The notes: generated by a model from the letters alone, not told the origin. A stretch of DNA of 64,000 nucleotides from CAHJXG01 sp964235485 (GCA_964235485.1 CAXSAZ010000002.1:243677-307676); one strand, 5' to 3'. Counted from the first letter of the stretch, positions 31,389-40,292 are shown. Translations and numbers: made by a program.

Positions 31389-33500
31389 CTAGTTCCCCTC
31401 CTTGCGCTTCGCTTGGGCACGCGCGGCTTCCAGCACCTTGTCGGGCGTGAAGCCGAACTTCTTCAACAACTCGCCGGCGGGCGCGCTGGCGCCGAAGGTG
31501 TGCATCCCGATCACCGCGCCGCCCGAGCCGGCGTAGCGGTCCCATCCCAGGATCGCCCCCTGCTCCACCGCGACCCGGCCCTTGACCGACGAGGGCAGCA
31601 CGCTTTCCCGATACGCCGCGTCCTGGCTTTCAAACAGCTCCCAGCTCGGCATCGACACGACGCGGGAGCGGATGCCCTCCTTGGCCAACGCCTCATGCGC
31701 GCCGAGGCACAGCGCCAACTCGCTACCGGTGCCCATCAGGATCACGTCGGGCGTGCCCCCGTCCTTTGTCATATCGTCCTTCGTGACCACGTAGGCGCCG
31801 CGCTCCAGCCCGGCGGCCGGCGCATATTGGTCGCGGTCCAGCGTCGGCAGCGCCTGGCGGCTCAGGATCAGCGCGACGGGCTTGTCGTGCATCCGCATGG
31901 CGACGCGCCAAGCCGCGGCGACCTCGTTCGCGTCGGCGGGGCGGATCACCACCATGCCGGGCACGGCCCGGAGCGAGACGAGCTGCTCGATGGGCTGGTG
32001 CGTCGGCCCGTCCTCGCCCACGCCGATGCTGTCATGGGTGAAGATGTAGATGACCGGCAGCTCCATGATCGCGGCCAGGCGGATCGGCGGCTTCATGTAG
32101 TCGCTGAAGATCAGGAACCCCGAGCCGTAGGACCGGATGCCGCTCAACGCCATGCCGTTGCAGATCGACCCCATGGCGTGCTCGCGGATGCCGAAATGCA
32201 GGTTGCGCCCGCCGTAGTTGTCGGCCTCGAAGCTGCCCGCCCCTTGGAACGTCATGTTGGACTTGGTGGAGGGTGCCAAGTCCGCCGCCCCGCCCACTAG
32301 CCACGGCACGTGCGGCGCGATGGCGTTCAGCACCTTCTGCGAGCTGTCGCGGCTCGCCAGGCCCTTGGCGTCCGCGGGGAAGACCGGGATGTCCGCATCC
32401 CAGCCCTCCGGCAGATGGTGATGGTCCATCATGTCCAGTTCGGCCGCGAGGTCCGGATACTCGGCGCGGTAGCGGGCCAGCATGTCCATCCAGGCAGTGC
32501 GCAGGCGGTGGCCGCGTGCGCCCATGCCGGTGGCGAAGTGTTCGCGCACGCCGGGCGGCACCAGGAACTGCGCATCCTCCGGCCAGCCGTAGCTACGCTT
32601 GGCGGCGCGGATTTCCTCGTCGCCCAGCGGCTCGCCGTGCGCTTCCCGCGTGCCCTGCTTCTTCGGCGCGCCGTAACCGATGACGCTGCGCACGACGATA
32701 AAGGTCGGACGGTCGGTGACGCCCTCCGCGTCCCGCAGCGCCTGCAGGGTCGCGTCCGTGTCGTTCGCGTCGTCCACGTGCAGCACGTGCCAGCCATAGG
32801 CGGCGAAGCGGGCCGCCACGTCCTCGCTGAACGCCAGGTTGGTCGCGCCCTCGATGGTGATGAAGTTGCTGTCGTAGATCCACACGAGGTTGGACAGCTT
32901 GAGGTGGGCCGCGGTGCTGGCGGCTTCCCCGCTCACGCCCTCCATCATGTCGCCGTCGCCGCACAGCGCGTAGATGCGGTAGTCATACAGCGGGAAGCCC
33001 GGCTTGTTGTAGCGGTTGGCGAACCAGCGCTCCGCCATCGCCATGCCGACGCTGTTGGCGCAGCCCTGGCCCAGCGGACCCGTCGTGGTTTCCACGCCCG
33101 AGGTGTAGCTGTATTCCGGGTGGCCCGGCGTCACGCTGCTGAGCTGACGGAACTGCTTGATGTCGTCGAGCGACACCGCTTCCGCGTCGGTCGGGCCGTC
33201 CTCGTTGATGCGCCTCGTGCCCGACAGGTGCAGCAGCGAGTACAGCAGCATGGAAGCGTGGCCGACCGACAGCACGAAACGGTCGCGGTTGGGCCAGGTC
33301 GGGTCCGCGGGGTCGAAGCGCAGCACGTCCTGCCACAGCGTGTAGGCGACGGGCGCCAAGGCCATCGGCGTGCCGGGATGGCCCGACTTCGCCTTCTGCA
33401 CCGCGTCCATGGACAGGGTGCGGATGGTGTCGACGCAAAGCTTGTCGATGCCGCCTTGCGCTGTCCCGGTTTGTGCGACCTTGTCGCCGTCTGCTGCCAT
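31389..33500 (-). CDS. tkt: Transketolase
   Basis: A 703-residue thiamine-diphosphate enzyme. It shows IRTLSMDAVQKAKSGHPGTP at the N-terminus, the ThDP motif CGDGDMMEGVSGEAAS, FIVVRSVIGYGAP, and in the pyrimidine domain FSDYMKPPIRLAA with DSIGVGEDGPTHQPIEQL. The ATG at 33500 is supported by AGGAAA ten bases upstream. It is the first cistron of the minus-strand operon that ends at 21814 and is separated from tal-pgi by one base. Confidence 0.96.
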   Translation of the reverse strand: MAADGDKVAQTGTAQGGIDKLCVDTIRTLSMDAVQKAKSGHPGTPMALAPVAYTLWQDVLRFDPADPTWPNRDRFVLSVGHASMLLYSLLHLSGTRRINEDGPTDAEAVSLDDIKQFRQLSSVTPGHPEYSYTSGVETTTGPLGQGCANSVGMAMAERWFANRYNKPGFPLYDYRIYALCGDGDMMEGVSGEAASTAAHLKLSNLVWIYDSNFITIEGATNLAFSEDVAARFAAYGWHVLHVDDANDTDATLQALRDAEGVTDRPTFIVVRSVIGYGAPKKQGTREAHGEPLGDEEIRAAKRSYGWPEDAQFLVPPGVREHFATGMGARGHRLRTAWMDMLARYRAEYPDLAAELDMMDHHHLPEGWDADIPVFPADAKGLASRDSSQKVLNAIAPHVPWLVGGAADLAPSTKSNMTFQGAGSFEADNYGGRNLHFGIREHAMGSICNGMALSGIRSYGSGFLIFSDYMKPPIRLAAIMELPVIYIFTHDSIGVGEDGPTHQPIEQLVSLRAVPGMVVIRPADANEVAAAWRVAMRMHDKPVALILSRQALPTLDRDQYAPAAGLERGAYVVTKDDMTKDGGTPDVILMGTGSELALCLGAHEALAKEGIRSRVVSMPSWELFESQDAAYRESVLPSSVKGRVAVEQGAILGWDRYAGSGGAVIGMHTFGASAPAGELLKKFGFTPDKVLEAARAQAKRKEGN

Positions 33501-33850
33501 GGGCTGATTTCCTAACGCTGAACTGTGGCGGACGGTCCGCGCCATGGACCGCCGGGGCGCCGATGGTTCCGCTTGCGCGGAGCGGCGGTGGCTTTCATGC
33601 CGGGCGGATGCTTGCAGGCCGGATGATGCCCCCTCCGGAACTGAAAATAAAGCTGGCCGCTGACCTCCGGGCAACAGTGGACCAAGTCCGCTTTCCCGGC
33701 AACGTGCCCGCCCGGCCTTCAGTTGCGTGTGTCAGTCCGATGAAGCTTCCGGCCGGCCTGTTCCGGCGCCGGGCGGGGGACGAAGGCCGCGCCACGCGCG
33801 GCGGCTGGCCCGGAACTTGCAAATCCCGCCGAAACTGCAAAGTTCTTGCC
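33501..33850. other. Divergent intergenic region between tkt and chaC (350 bp)
   Basis: No gene is supported here. The region must hold the promoter of the long minus-strand sugar operon and that of the chaC-uvrB pair. A short AT-rich patch (33640-33652, CTGAAAATAAAGC) stands out in otherwise GC-rich sequence. I see no convincing -35/-10 pair or operator. Confidence 0.5.
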
Positions 33851-34570
33851 GTGACCGAACCCACCCACGTGATCACCCGGGAAGCGCTGCAGAACGACGC
33901 CCTGCGGCGCATGATCGCCGCCGGGGCGCCCGACATGCGCATCCTTTCCGATGCGGAGCGTGCGGCGTCGCTGGCCGCGACCTTGGCCCAGCGCCCGCGG
34001 GCGTGCGACGGCGACGGCGTGTGGCTGTTCGCCTACGGCTCCTTGATCTGGAACCCGGCGCTGCATTTCGACGGGCGCTGCCTGGCGCGGGTGCACGGCT
34101 GGCACCGCTCGTTCTGCCTTTCGACCAAGGCCGGGCGTGGCACGCCGGAGAACCCCGGCCTGGTGCTCGGCCTCGACCGCGGGGGCGCCTGCGTCGGCGC
34201 GGCGTTCCATGTGCCAGAGGACCTGATGGCCGACGAGCTGGCCCTGCTTTGGCGGCGCGAGATGCTGTCCGGCAGCTACCAGCCGCGCTGGGTGCGGGTG
34301 CGCGGCGCGGACGGCGTGCCGTTCGGCTATGCCATCGCCTTCACCATCCACCGCGATTGCGAGCAGTATGCCGGCGGCCTGGCGCGGGAGGACGTGGTGC
34401 GGCGCCTTGCCTCCGCCTGCGGCGCGCTGGGCAGCTCGGCCGACTACCTGTTCCGCACGCGGGACGGGCTGCGCTCGCTCGGCATCCTCGACCGCGGGAT
34501 CGAGGACCTGGCGCAACGGGTGGAACGGGCCTCCGCCCCCTCGACGCCGCACCCGGCCGTTGCCATCTAA
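33851..34570 (+). CDS. chaC: Gamma-glutamylcyclotransferase (ChaC type)
   Basis: A 239-residue ChaC-like enzyme that cleaves glutathione to 5-oxoproline and Cys-Gly. The substrate loop YGSLIW appears as WLFAYGSLIWNPALHF, followed by WHRSFCLSTKAGRGTPENPG, GAAFHVPEDLMADELALLW with the catalytic acidic residue region, and YAGGLAREDVVRRLASACG. The GTG start at 33851 (VTEPTHVITREAL) is preferred; the longer frame upstream is rich in Arg/Gly and not family-like. It lies five bases before uvrB, which may be co-transcribed. Confidence 0.87.
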   Translation: MTEPTHVITREALQNDALRRMIAAGAPDMRILSDAERAASLAATLAQRPRACDGDGVWLFAYGSLIWNPALHFDGRCLARVHGWHRSFCLSTKAGRGTPENPGLVLGLDRGGACVGAAFHVPEDLMADELALLWRREMLSGSYQPRWVRVRGADGVPFGYAIAFTIHRDCEQYAGGLAREDVVRRLASACGALGSSADYLFRTRDGLRSLGILDRGIEDLAQRVERASAPSTPHPAVAI

Positions 34571-34575
34571 GAGCG

Positions 34576-36777
34576 ATGTCAACAACCCTCGCCCGCAAGC
34601 TCGCCGAAGCGCCGCCCGTCGCCTTCGAGCCGAAGAAGCAGCCCGCGAAGCCCGGCGGCAAGCCGCTCCGCGTGGTGTCCGACTACCAGCCCGCCGGCGA
34701 CCAGCCGACGGCCATCCGGGAACTGACCGCCGGCATCCATGGGGGCGAGCGCGACCAGGTGCTGCTCGGCGTCACCGGGTCGGGCAAGACGTTCAGCATG
34801 GCGAAGGTGATCGAGGCGATCCAACGCCCGACCCTGGTGCTGGCGCCCAACAAGACGCTGGCGGCGCAGCTTTACGCGGAAATGAAGGGCTTCTTCCCCG
34901 ACAACGCCGTGGAGTACTTCGTCAGCTACTACGACTACTACCAGCCGGAAGCCTACGTCCCCCGCACCGACACGTATATCGAGAAGGACAGCCAGATCAA
35001 CGAGGCCATCGACCGGATGCGCCACAGCGCCACGCAGGCGCTGCTGGAGCGCAACGACGTGGTGATCGTGGCCTCCGTGTCCTGCATCTACGGCATCGGG
35101 TCGGTCGAGACCTATGGGCGCATGATCGTCAAGCTGGAGGTGGGCGGGCGGATCGACCGCGACACCCTGGCCCGCGCCTTGGTCGAATTGCAGTACCGCC
35201 GCAACGACGTGGCCTTCGCCCGGGGCAGCTTCCGTTTGCGCGGCGAGACGGTCGACGTGTTCCCCAGCCACCTGGAGGACCGCGCCTGGCGCGTCACCCT
35301 GTTCGGCGACGAGGTCGAGAGCCTGCGGGAGTTCGACCCGCTGACCGGCGAACTCACGGGGTCGATGGACCACGTGCACATCTACGCCAACAGCCACTAC
35401 GTGACCCCGCGCCCGACGCTGGCCCAGGCGGTCAAGGACATCAAGGTCGAGCTGCAAGGGCGCCTCGCGCAGTTCACCGTGGAGGGCAAGCTGCTGGAAG
35501 CGGAGCGGCTGCAGCAACGGTGCACCTTCGACATCGAGATGATCGAGACGACAGGAAGCTGCAAGTCGATCGAGAACTATTCCCGCTACCTGTCCGGCCG
35601 CCAGCCCGGCGAGCCGCCGCCGACCTTGTTCGAGTACTTGCCGGAAAACGCGCTGCTGATCGTGGACGAGAGCCACGTCACCGTGCCGCAGATCGGCGGC
35701 ATGTCGCGCGGCGACGCGGCGCGCAAGGGCATCCTGTCCGAGTTCGGCTTCCGCCTGCCGTCCTGCCTCGACAACCGGCCGCTGCGCTTCGAGGAATGGG
35801 ACAGCTTCCGCCCGCAAACGGTGTTCGTGAGCGCGACGCCGGGTCCGTGGGAGATGGAGCGCACCGGCGGCGCCTTTGCCGAGCAGGTGATCCGCCCCAC
35901 CGGCCTGATCGACCCGGTGACGGAGGTGCGCCCGGTGGAGCGCCAGGTGGACGACCTGCTGGCCGAGGCCCGGGTGGTGATCGCCCGCGGCAGCCGCATC
36001 CTGGTGACCACGCTCACCAAGCGCATGGCGGAGGACCTGACGGAGTACTTGACGGAGAACGGCGTCAAGGTGCGCTACCTCCATTCGGACGTGGATACGC
36101 TGGAGCGGATCGAGATCATCCGCGACCTGCGATTGGGCGTGTTCGACGTGCTGGTGGGGATCAACCTGCTGCGCGAAGGGCTGGACATCCCGGAATGCGC
36201 GTTGGTGGCGATCCTGGACGCGGACAAGGAAGGGTTCCTGCGCAGCCAGACCTCGCTCACCCAGACCATCGGGCGCGCCGCGCGCAACGTGGACGGCCGG
36301 GTGATCCTGTATGCGGACGTGATGACGCGCAGCCTGCGCGCCGCCATCGAGGAAACGGAGCGGCGCCGGGCCAAGCAGCGGGCGTGGAACGAGGCCCACG
36401 GCATCACCCCCACCAGCGTGCGCAGCCACATCGGCGAGGCGCTGCAATCGGTGTTCGAGCAGGACTACGTGACCGTTGCCCCGGTGAAGGATGCGGGGGT
36501 GACGGAGTTCGTGGGCAAGGACCTGAAGTCCTCGATTGCCGAAATGGAGAAGCGGATGCGCGCCGCGGCGGCTGACCTGGAGTTCGAGACCGCGGCCCGG
36601 CTGCGCGACGAGATCCGGCGGCTGGAGGCGCTGGACCTCGGGCTGCCGGCGCCGCCGGCGAGTGCGGCGGCGTTTGGTGGGCGGGGCAAGAAGGACACGA
36701 CGCCGGAGCCGTTGGGGCCGGGTGGGGGCGGGTATGACCCGGCCAAGCGGAAGGCGGGGCGGCGGCGGGGTCGGTAG
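34576..36777 (+). CDS. uvrB: Excinuclease ABC subunit B
   Basis: A 733-residue helicase-like subunit of nucleotide excision repair. It contains DYQPAGDQPTAIRELTAGI, Walker A LLGVTGSGKTFSMAKVI, the beta-hairpin region YYDYYQPEAYVPRTDTYIEK, DEXX-type LLIVDESHVTVPQIGG, and C-terminal helicase motifs GINLLREGLDIPE and QTIGRAARNVDGR. The UVR motif that binds UvrC is near residues 650-685 (AEMEKRMRAAAADLEFETAA). The C-terminus ends in a Gly/Lys/Arg-rich tail. No SOS box is evident because the gene starts five bases after chaC. Confidence 0.97.
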   Translation: MSTTLARKLAEAPPVAFEPKKQPAKPGGKPLRVVSDYQPAGDQPTAIRELTAGIHGGERDQVLLGVTGSGKTFSMAKVIEAIQRPTLVLAPNKTLAAQLYAEMKGFFPDNAVEYFVSYYDYYQPEAYVPRTDTYIEKDSQINEAIDRMRHSATQALLERNDVVIVASVSCIYGIGSVETYGRMIVKLEVGGRIDRDTLARALVELQYRRNDVAFARGSFRLRGETVDVFPSHLEDRAWRVTLFGDEVESLREFDPLTGELTGSMDHVHIYANSHYVTPRPTLAQAVKDIKVELQGRLAQFTVEGKLLEAERLQQRCTFDIEMIETTGSCKSIENYSRYLSGRQPGEPPPTLFEYLPENALLIVDESHVTVPQIGGMSRGDAARKGILSEFGFRLPSCLDNRPLRFEEWDSFRPQTVFVSATPGPWEMERTGGAFAEQVIRPTGLIDPVTEVRPVERQVDDLLAEARVVIARGSRILVTTLTKRMAEDLTEYLTENGVKVRYLHSDVDTLERIEIIRDLRLGVFDVLVGINLLREGLDIPECALVAILDADKEGFLRSQTSLTQTIGRAARNVDGRVILYADVMTRSLRAAIEETERRRAKQRAWNEAHGITPTSVRSHIGEALQSVFEQDYVTVAPVKDAGVTEFVGKDLKSSIAEMEKRMRAAAADLEFETAARLRDEIRRLEALDLGLPAPPASAAAFGGRGKKDTTPEPLGPGGGGYDPAKRKAGRRRGR

Positions 36778-36790
36778 GGGACCGGCGCCG

Positions 36791-37306
36791 TCACGGCTCC
36801 GGCGACATGCCATGCTCGCGCCGCCATGCGGCCCGGTTGGCGGGGTTGTCCGGGTCGTAGCGCAGGTCCACCCGCACGCCGCCGAACTCGCGCGTCAGTA
36901 CGTTGAGGTAGGAGCGGTCGTAAACCGTGACTTGCAGAACGTCCGGCGCTGTCCAAACGAGGCGCGGCCGTCCGTCATCGTGCCCGCCCGTGTCCACCCC
37001 GAGCAGAACCGCGGTGCGTGCCGGGTCGCGGGTGGAGACGAGGTTGACTCTTGCAACGATGGACGCACCGCCCAGCCCAACCGGACATATGGACTGGTCC
37101 AACACGGCTTCCCAAGCGCCCCCCGGGGAGGGCAGGCGGGCAACGACGGCCTCCTCGCAAGGGGCCACCCCATGCCTGGCGTCCCACATTCCAAGGAAGT
37201 AGAACGCCAACGGCAATACGCCCACTCTGGCGATGGCGATGGCGAGCAACGTAAACAGCACGGCGCCCAGTGCGAGCGCCGTAAGACAGATGCGGGGCCA
37301 TGGCAA
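36791..37306 (-). CDS. Membrane-anchored hypothetical protein at the decayed toxin locus
   Basis: A 171-residue protein with one or two N-terminal transmembrane segments (ICLTALALGAVLFTLLAIAI, then VLPLAFYFLGMW) followed by a soluble domain (VVARLPSPGGAWEAVLDQSI, RPRLVWTAPDVLQVTVYD). No family is recognised. The likely start is TTG at 37306 and remains uncertain, since the frame is open further upstream without a common start codon. It lies downstream of and in line with the toxin and immunity candidates at 37323-37959, so it may be a second immunity-like gene, or unrelated. Confidence 0.5.
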   Translation of the reverse strand: MPWPRICLTALALGAVLFTLLAIAIARVGVLPLAFYFLGMWDARHGVAPCEEAVVARLPSPGGAWEAVLDQSICPVGLGGASIVARVNLVSTRDPARTAVLLGVDTGGHDDGRPRLVWTAPDVLQVTVYDRSYLNVLTREFGGVRVDLRYDPDNPANRAAWRREHGMSPEP

Positions 37307-37322
37307 GCTCTGCTTTGAGGAA

Positions 37323-37604
37323 CTATGAATCGTCAGATACGACTCTGAAGTACTTCATCATGTCTCCATTCATAACACGTAATTCGTCTGGCCCCTCTCC
37401 AGAGACGAGCAGCAAATCCCAGCCTCTGCCTTTGAGGGCAATGGCCTTGTAAACCTGATTGCCTGGATGAAACGTTTGGTTCGGCCCATCCCATTCATGA
37501 GCTTCAAACGCGGTTATCGGTCGCAGCAGATCACCAACATTGCAAGCACGTTCGGCATCGCTGAGCGGCGGCAACGGCACAATTTTGTTCATTCTTTCTG
37601 ACAT
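37323..37604 (-). CDS. Small putative immunity protein of the second toxin locus
   Basis: A 93-residue soluble acidic protein (VGDLLRPITAFEAHEWDGPN, VYKAIALKGRGWDLLLVSGE, DMMKYFRVVSDDS). It starts 16 bases after the HWDVQ toxin-like frame stops, with AAGGAG nine bases before the ATG at 37604, which settles the start. Its AT-richness, size and position directly behind a toxin-like domain suggest an immunity protein. No sequence family is recognised. Confidence 0.5.
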   Translation of the reverse strand: MSERMNKIVPLPPLSDAERACNVGDLLRPITAFEAHEWDGPNQTFHPGNQVYKAIALKGRGWDLLLVSGEGPDELRVMNGDMMKYFRVVSDDS

Positions 37605-37620
37605 TAACGCATCTCCTTAG

Positions 37621-37959
37621 CTAATGGGAAATTTCTCCATCTGGCTTGACGTTCAAGTGGCCTCCTCCCGGCGTTTGAACATCCCAGTGCGACTCACCCA
37701 CAATCCGGCCGCGAGGTTTCACCCACTCGTTGCCATCAGCATCAAGGTAGCCCTTGTGTTTGCCTCGCGGCAGCGGTTGCGATGATGTCCAACTCGCGGG
37801 TGGCACGTATGAATTGCTTCCGCTGGTTGGCAAACCTCTTCCTGTGATGACTGCTCGACGTTTCTCAAGCTCTTCAGGCGTGCCTTTCGGCCGTGCCATG
37901 GTCACGATCTGCGGTTTTTGCAGGTTACCTGGCGGGGTCAGAGCCTCGGTATCTGGCAT
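37621..37959 (-). CDS. Polymorphic-toxin-like C-terminal domain (HWDVQ motif), probably the 3' part of a broken gene
   Basis: A 112-residue frame ending in GKHKGYLDADGNEWVKPRG, then GESHWDVQTPGGGHLNVKPD. The glycine/tryptophan-rich run with HWDVQ and NVxPxG resembles toxic tips of Rhs/CDI-type polymorphic toxins. The ATG at 37959 has no ribosome site. The frame stays open upstream to about 38060 through a proline-rich linker that repeats ESFPA twice, so this is probably a detached tip, not an independently started gene. A type assignment among known toxin domains would be a guess. Confidence 0.5.
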   Translation of the reverse strand: MPDTEALTPPGNLQKPQIVTMARPKGTPEELEKRRAVITGRGLPTSGSNSYVPPASWTSSQPLPRGKHKGYLDADGNEWVKPRGRIVGESHWDVQTPGGGHLNVKPDGEISH

Positions 37960-38045
37960 TTGTTGGGCAGGTGGGATGGCAGGAAAGCTCTCGGTTCGCG
38001 GCTGTCCTGCAACCGGGTCGGCTGGGAAGCTCTCAACTTGTGGTT

Positions 38046-38755
38046 TTAGGCGTCAGGGTCAGCGGTAAAGCCCGGCAACGGGCACAGACCAAGCCCGGCG
38101 AGGTAGTCACCATCCAACTCGAAGCCCCCGTCTGCGTGCACGCGCCCGAGCGCCTGGCCGTTAGGCGCCAGCACTTGGTCACCCTGCACCTGCAAGCTCC
38201 GGGTCAGGGTGCGGCTGCCATCCGCGTTTTGCTGAAAGAAGTTCAGCGTTCCTGTATCACGGTCAAGCCGCCAGCTTGCGCCCGGCACGCCCGGCACCGT
38301 GCCGCCGGACTGGTGCGGCGCAGTCTGGTAAAGGCCGAACAAGCTGCTGTCAGCCGGCCCTGGCCCTGGCCCTGGCACGCTGACACGATTTGGCCGTGTG
38401 TGCTTGTCCCGTCCGCGGCAGCCGTGCCCGCGTCGCGGTGATAAAAGCGGAGGAAGTCGTCACGCAGCGTCTCAAGGGCGGACAGCGCAATCTGCGTGCT
38501 GGTAAGCTGCGCATCCTTCAACATCCACGCACGCTGCCGCTCCCACGCCTCATCGCGCTGGCCCAAACGGTTCAGCGGGTCCGGCCCCTGCCGGCGCGGC
38601 TTGGACCACGTGAATGGGATGGTGATAGTATCCATGCCATACGGGAACTGATCGGAGGAAGGGCGTTCAGGCGACAGTTCTACGGGCAGGAAGTCGTCAG
38701 ACACCAAAGCCTCCTGCGAAAGCGCCAGCCCCGTATCGATTTCCTCCAACAAGGA
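38046..38755 (-). pseudogene. Frameshifted 5' and middle part of the second toxin-type gene
   Basis: Two open segments in different minus-strand frames abut here. The first (TTG near 38752-38755 down to about 38380) reads SQEALVSDDFLPVELSPERP, then TWSKPRRQGPDPLNRLGQRD and FLRFYHRDAG. The second (about 38378-38046) reads ASWRLDRDTGTLNFFQQNAD and GQALGRVHADGGFELDGDYL. Both look coding, and each passes to the next fragment by the shift expected from loss of one base. The third fragment is the toxin tip at 37621-37959. Alternatively the second could start independently at GTG 38378, or the shifts could be sequencing errors. Confidence 0.5.
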
Positions 38756-38829
38756 TGTAAGTCCTAATCACGCCCGATCCGGCCATACCGCCCCCTAGCC
38801 GCCGCCCTTCGCCCCCGCTAAGCAGCCCC

Positions 38830-39606
38830 ATGCCCGCCGCCATCCCCGCCGCCATCCCCCGCGCCGCCCTCGTCACCGGCGGCGCGCGCCGGCTGGGCGG
38901 CGCCATCGTGTCGGCGCTGGCCGACGCCGGGTTCGACGTGGCCATCCATTGCCGCCAGAGCGCCGCAGAGGCGGAGGCGCTGGCCGAGCAAATCCGCGCC
39001 CAAGGCCGCCGCGCAACGGTGCTGGAAGCCGACCTCGGCGACGAGGCCGCCGTGCAAAGCCTTCTGCCCGCCGTCACGGCCGCGCTCGGCCCGGTCGGCG
39101 TTCTGATCAACAATGCCAGCACATTCGAGCGCGACGAGTGGAACGACGCGACACGCGAAGGCTGGGACGCCCACATGGAACCCAACCTGCGCGCCCCCTT
39201 CGTGCTGACCCAGGCCATGGCCCGCGCCCTGCCCGAAGCGGCGAGCGGCGTCGTGGTCAACCTGCTCGACCAGCGTGTCTGGTCGCTGACCCCGCATTTC
39301 GTGTCCTACACCGTGTCCAAGGCGGCGCTTTGGGCGCTCACGCAGCAGATGGCGCTGGCGCTGGCGCCGCGCATCCGGGTCAACGCCATCGGACCCGGCC
39401 CCGCCCTGCCCAGCCCCCGGCAAACCGCCGAGCAGTTCGCCCGGCAATACGCCTCCGTCCCGCTGCGCCATGGCACCAGCCCGGCGGAGGTGGCCGACGC
39501 CGTGCTCGCCATCCTGGCGCTGCCGTCGATGACCGGGCAGATGATCGCGCTGGACGGCGGCCAGCACCTGCAATGGCAGCCGGGCGGCGGGGACATCGCC
39601 GAATGA
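38830..39606 (+). CDS. Pteridine reductase-like SDR (FolM/PTR1 type)
   Basis: A 258-residue short-chain reductase. The cofactor motif is TGGARRLG, matching the TGx3RxG of pteridine reductases instead of the common TGxxxGIG. NNAST follows, the catalytic Tyr-x3-Lys is SYTVSKAAL, and the usual catalytic Ser position reads NLLDQRVW, with Asp as in PTR1-like enzymes. It probably reduces dihydropterins. ATGA overlap with folB supports a pterin role. The ATG at 38830 follows a repetitive PAAIPAAIP leader; a shorter start is possible. Confidence 0.8.
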   Translation: MPAAIPAAIPRAALVTGGARRLGGAIVSALADAGFDVAIHCRQSAAEAEALAEQIRAQGRRATVLEADLGDEAAVQSLLPAVTAALGPVGVLINNASTFERDEWNDATREGWDAHMEPNLRAPFVLTQAMARALPEAASGVVVNLLDQRVWSLTPHFVSYTVSKAALWALTQQMALALAPRIRVNAIGPGPALPSPRQTAEQFARQYASVPLRHGTSPAEVADAVLAILALPSMTGQMIALDGGQHLQWQPGGGDIAE

Positions 39607-39989
39607 TCAGCATCGCAGCACCCGGCATCCGCCACGTCTTCCTGCGCGACATGGTGCTGCAGGCCAGCATCGGCTGGTATCCGCATGAGCACGGCGTCAC
39701 GCAGCGGGTCCGCATCAACATCGACCTCGGGGTCGAGGACGACGCCGCCTCATCCGACGACTTGAGCCGGGTCGTCAGTTACGAGACCGTGGCCGTTGCG
39801 GTCCGGGCCATCGTCGCCGCCGAACACATCAAGCTGGTCGAAACGCTGGCCGAGCGGTTGGCGACGGCCTGCTTGTCGGACCCCCGGGTGCTGCTGGCGC
39901 ATGTGCAGGTTGAAAAGCTCGACGTGTTCCCGGATGCCGCCGCGGCCGGCATCGCGATCCTCCGCCGCCGCGGTGACGGCCATTCGTGA
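39603..39989 (+). CDS. folB: Dihydroneopterin aldolase
   Basis: A 128-residue enzyme of folate biosynthesis with MVLQASIGWYPHEHGVTQRV (active-site loop), DDLSRVVSYETV, LVETLAERLATACL and VEKLDVFPDAAAAG carrying the conserved Lys. It cleaves 7,8-dihydroneopterin to 6-hydroxymethyldihydropterin. Its start is embedded in the stop of the pteridine-reductase-like gene, so the two are translationally coupled. Confidence 0.88.
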   Translation: MISIAAPGIRHVFLRDMVLQASIGWYPHEHGVTQRVRINIDLGVEDDAASSDDLSRVVSYETVAVAVRAIVAAEHIKLVETLAERLATACLSDPRVLLAHVQVEKLDVFPDAAAAGIAILRRRGDGHS

Positions 39990-40292
39990 TCCAGGCTGGC
40001 ATTTGTCCACGCAAGGCCACGCATTCCCAATGATTGCAGGCACATGCGCGACGATGCTGAGGGTGGGAAACATTTTTCCTGAGAACATGAGCAAAAACAA
40101 CGGCCTGGTATGTTTGCCCAATTTCGCGGCAATCCGGTGCGGCCCCAATGAATCCGCGGGAAAACACCCCTTATCCGCAACCCTTCCACAAACTTATCCA
40201 CAGGTTTCGGGGATGGAAAATCACCCTGTCCACCCGCGCCGCCTCCGCCGGGGGCACTTGAGGGCGGGGCCTTCGCGCCCCTATTGAACCCC
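39990..40292. other. Intergenic region upstream of uvrC (303 bp)
   Basis: No gene is supported. The stretch is AT-richer than its surroundings and contains two DnaA-box-like sites listed separately. It must hold the uvrC promoter, but no clear -35/-10 pair or LexA operator was found. Confidence 0.5.
40171..40202 (+). promoter_or_regulatory. Two DnaA-box-like sites upstream of uvrC
   Basis: TTATCCACA at 40194-40202 is a perfect DnaA box. TTATCCGCA at 40171-40179 differs by one base, in the same orientation. Start-to-start spacing is 23 bp, about two helical turns. They may mediate DnaA-dependent regulation or titration. Two sites alone do not make an origin. Confidence 0.45.

Noticed and set aside
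38340..38380. Programmed ribosomal frameshift at the CCCTGG repeat
   Set aside because: The hexanucleotide repeat cannot change frame by unit slippage and no slippery heptamer is seen. A second break downstream makes gene decay or sequence error more likely.
40083..40098. Alphaproteobacterial LexA box (GAAC-N7-GAAC) before uvrC
   Set aside because: The second half-site is AAAC at the wrong spacing (N8), so the motif fails in both sequence and distance.
39990..40292. Chromosomal replication origin
   Set aside because: Only two DnaA-box-like sites are present, with no long AT-rich unwinding region and no typical origin neighbours (hemE, parAB, gidA, dnaA).
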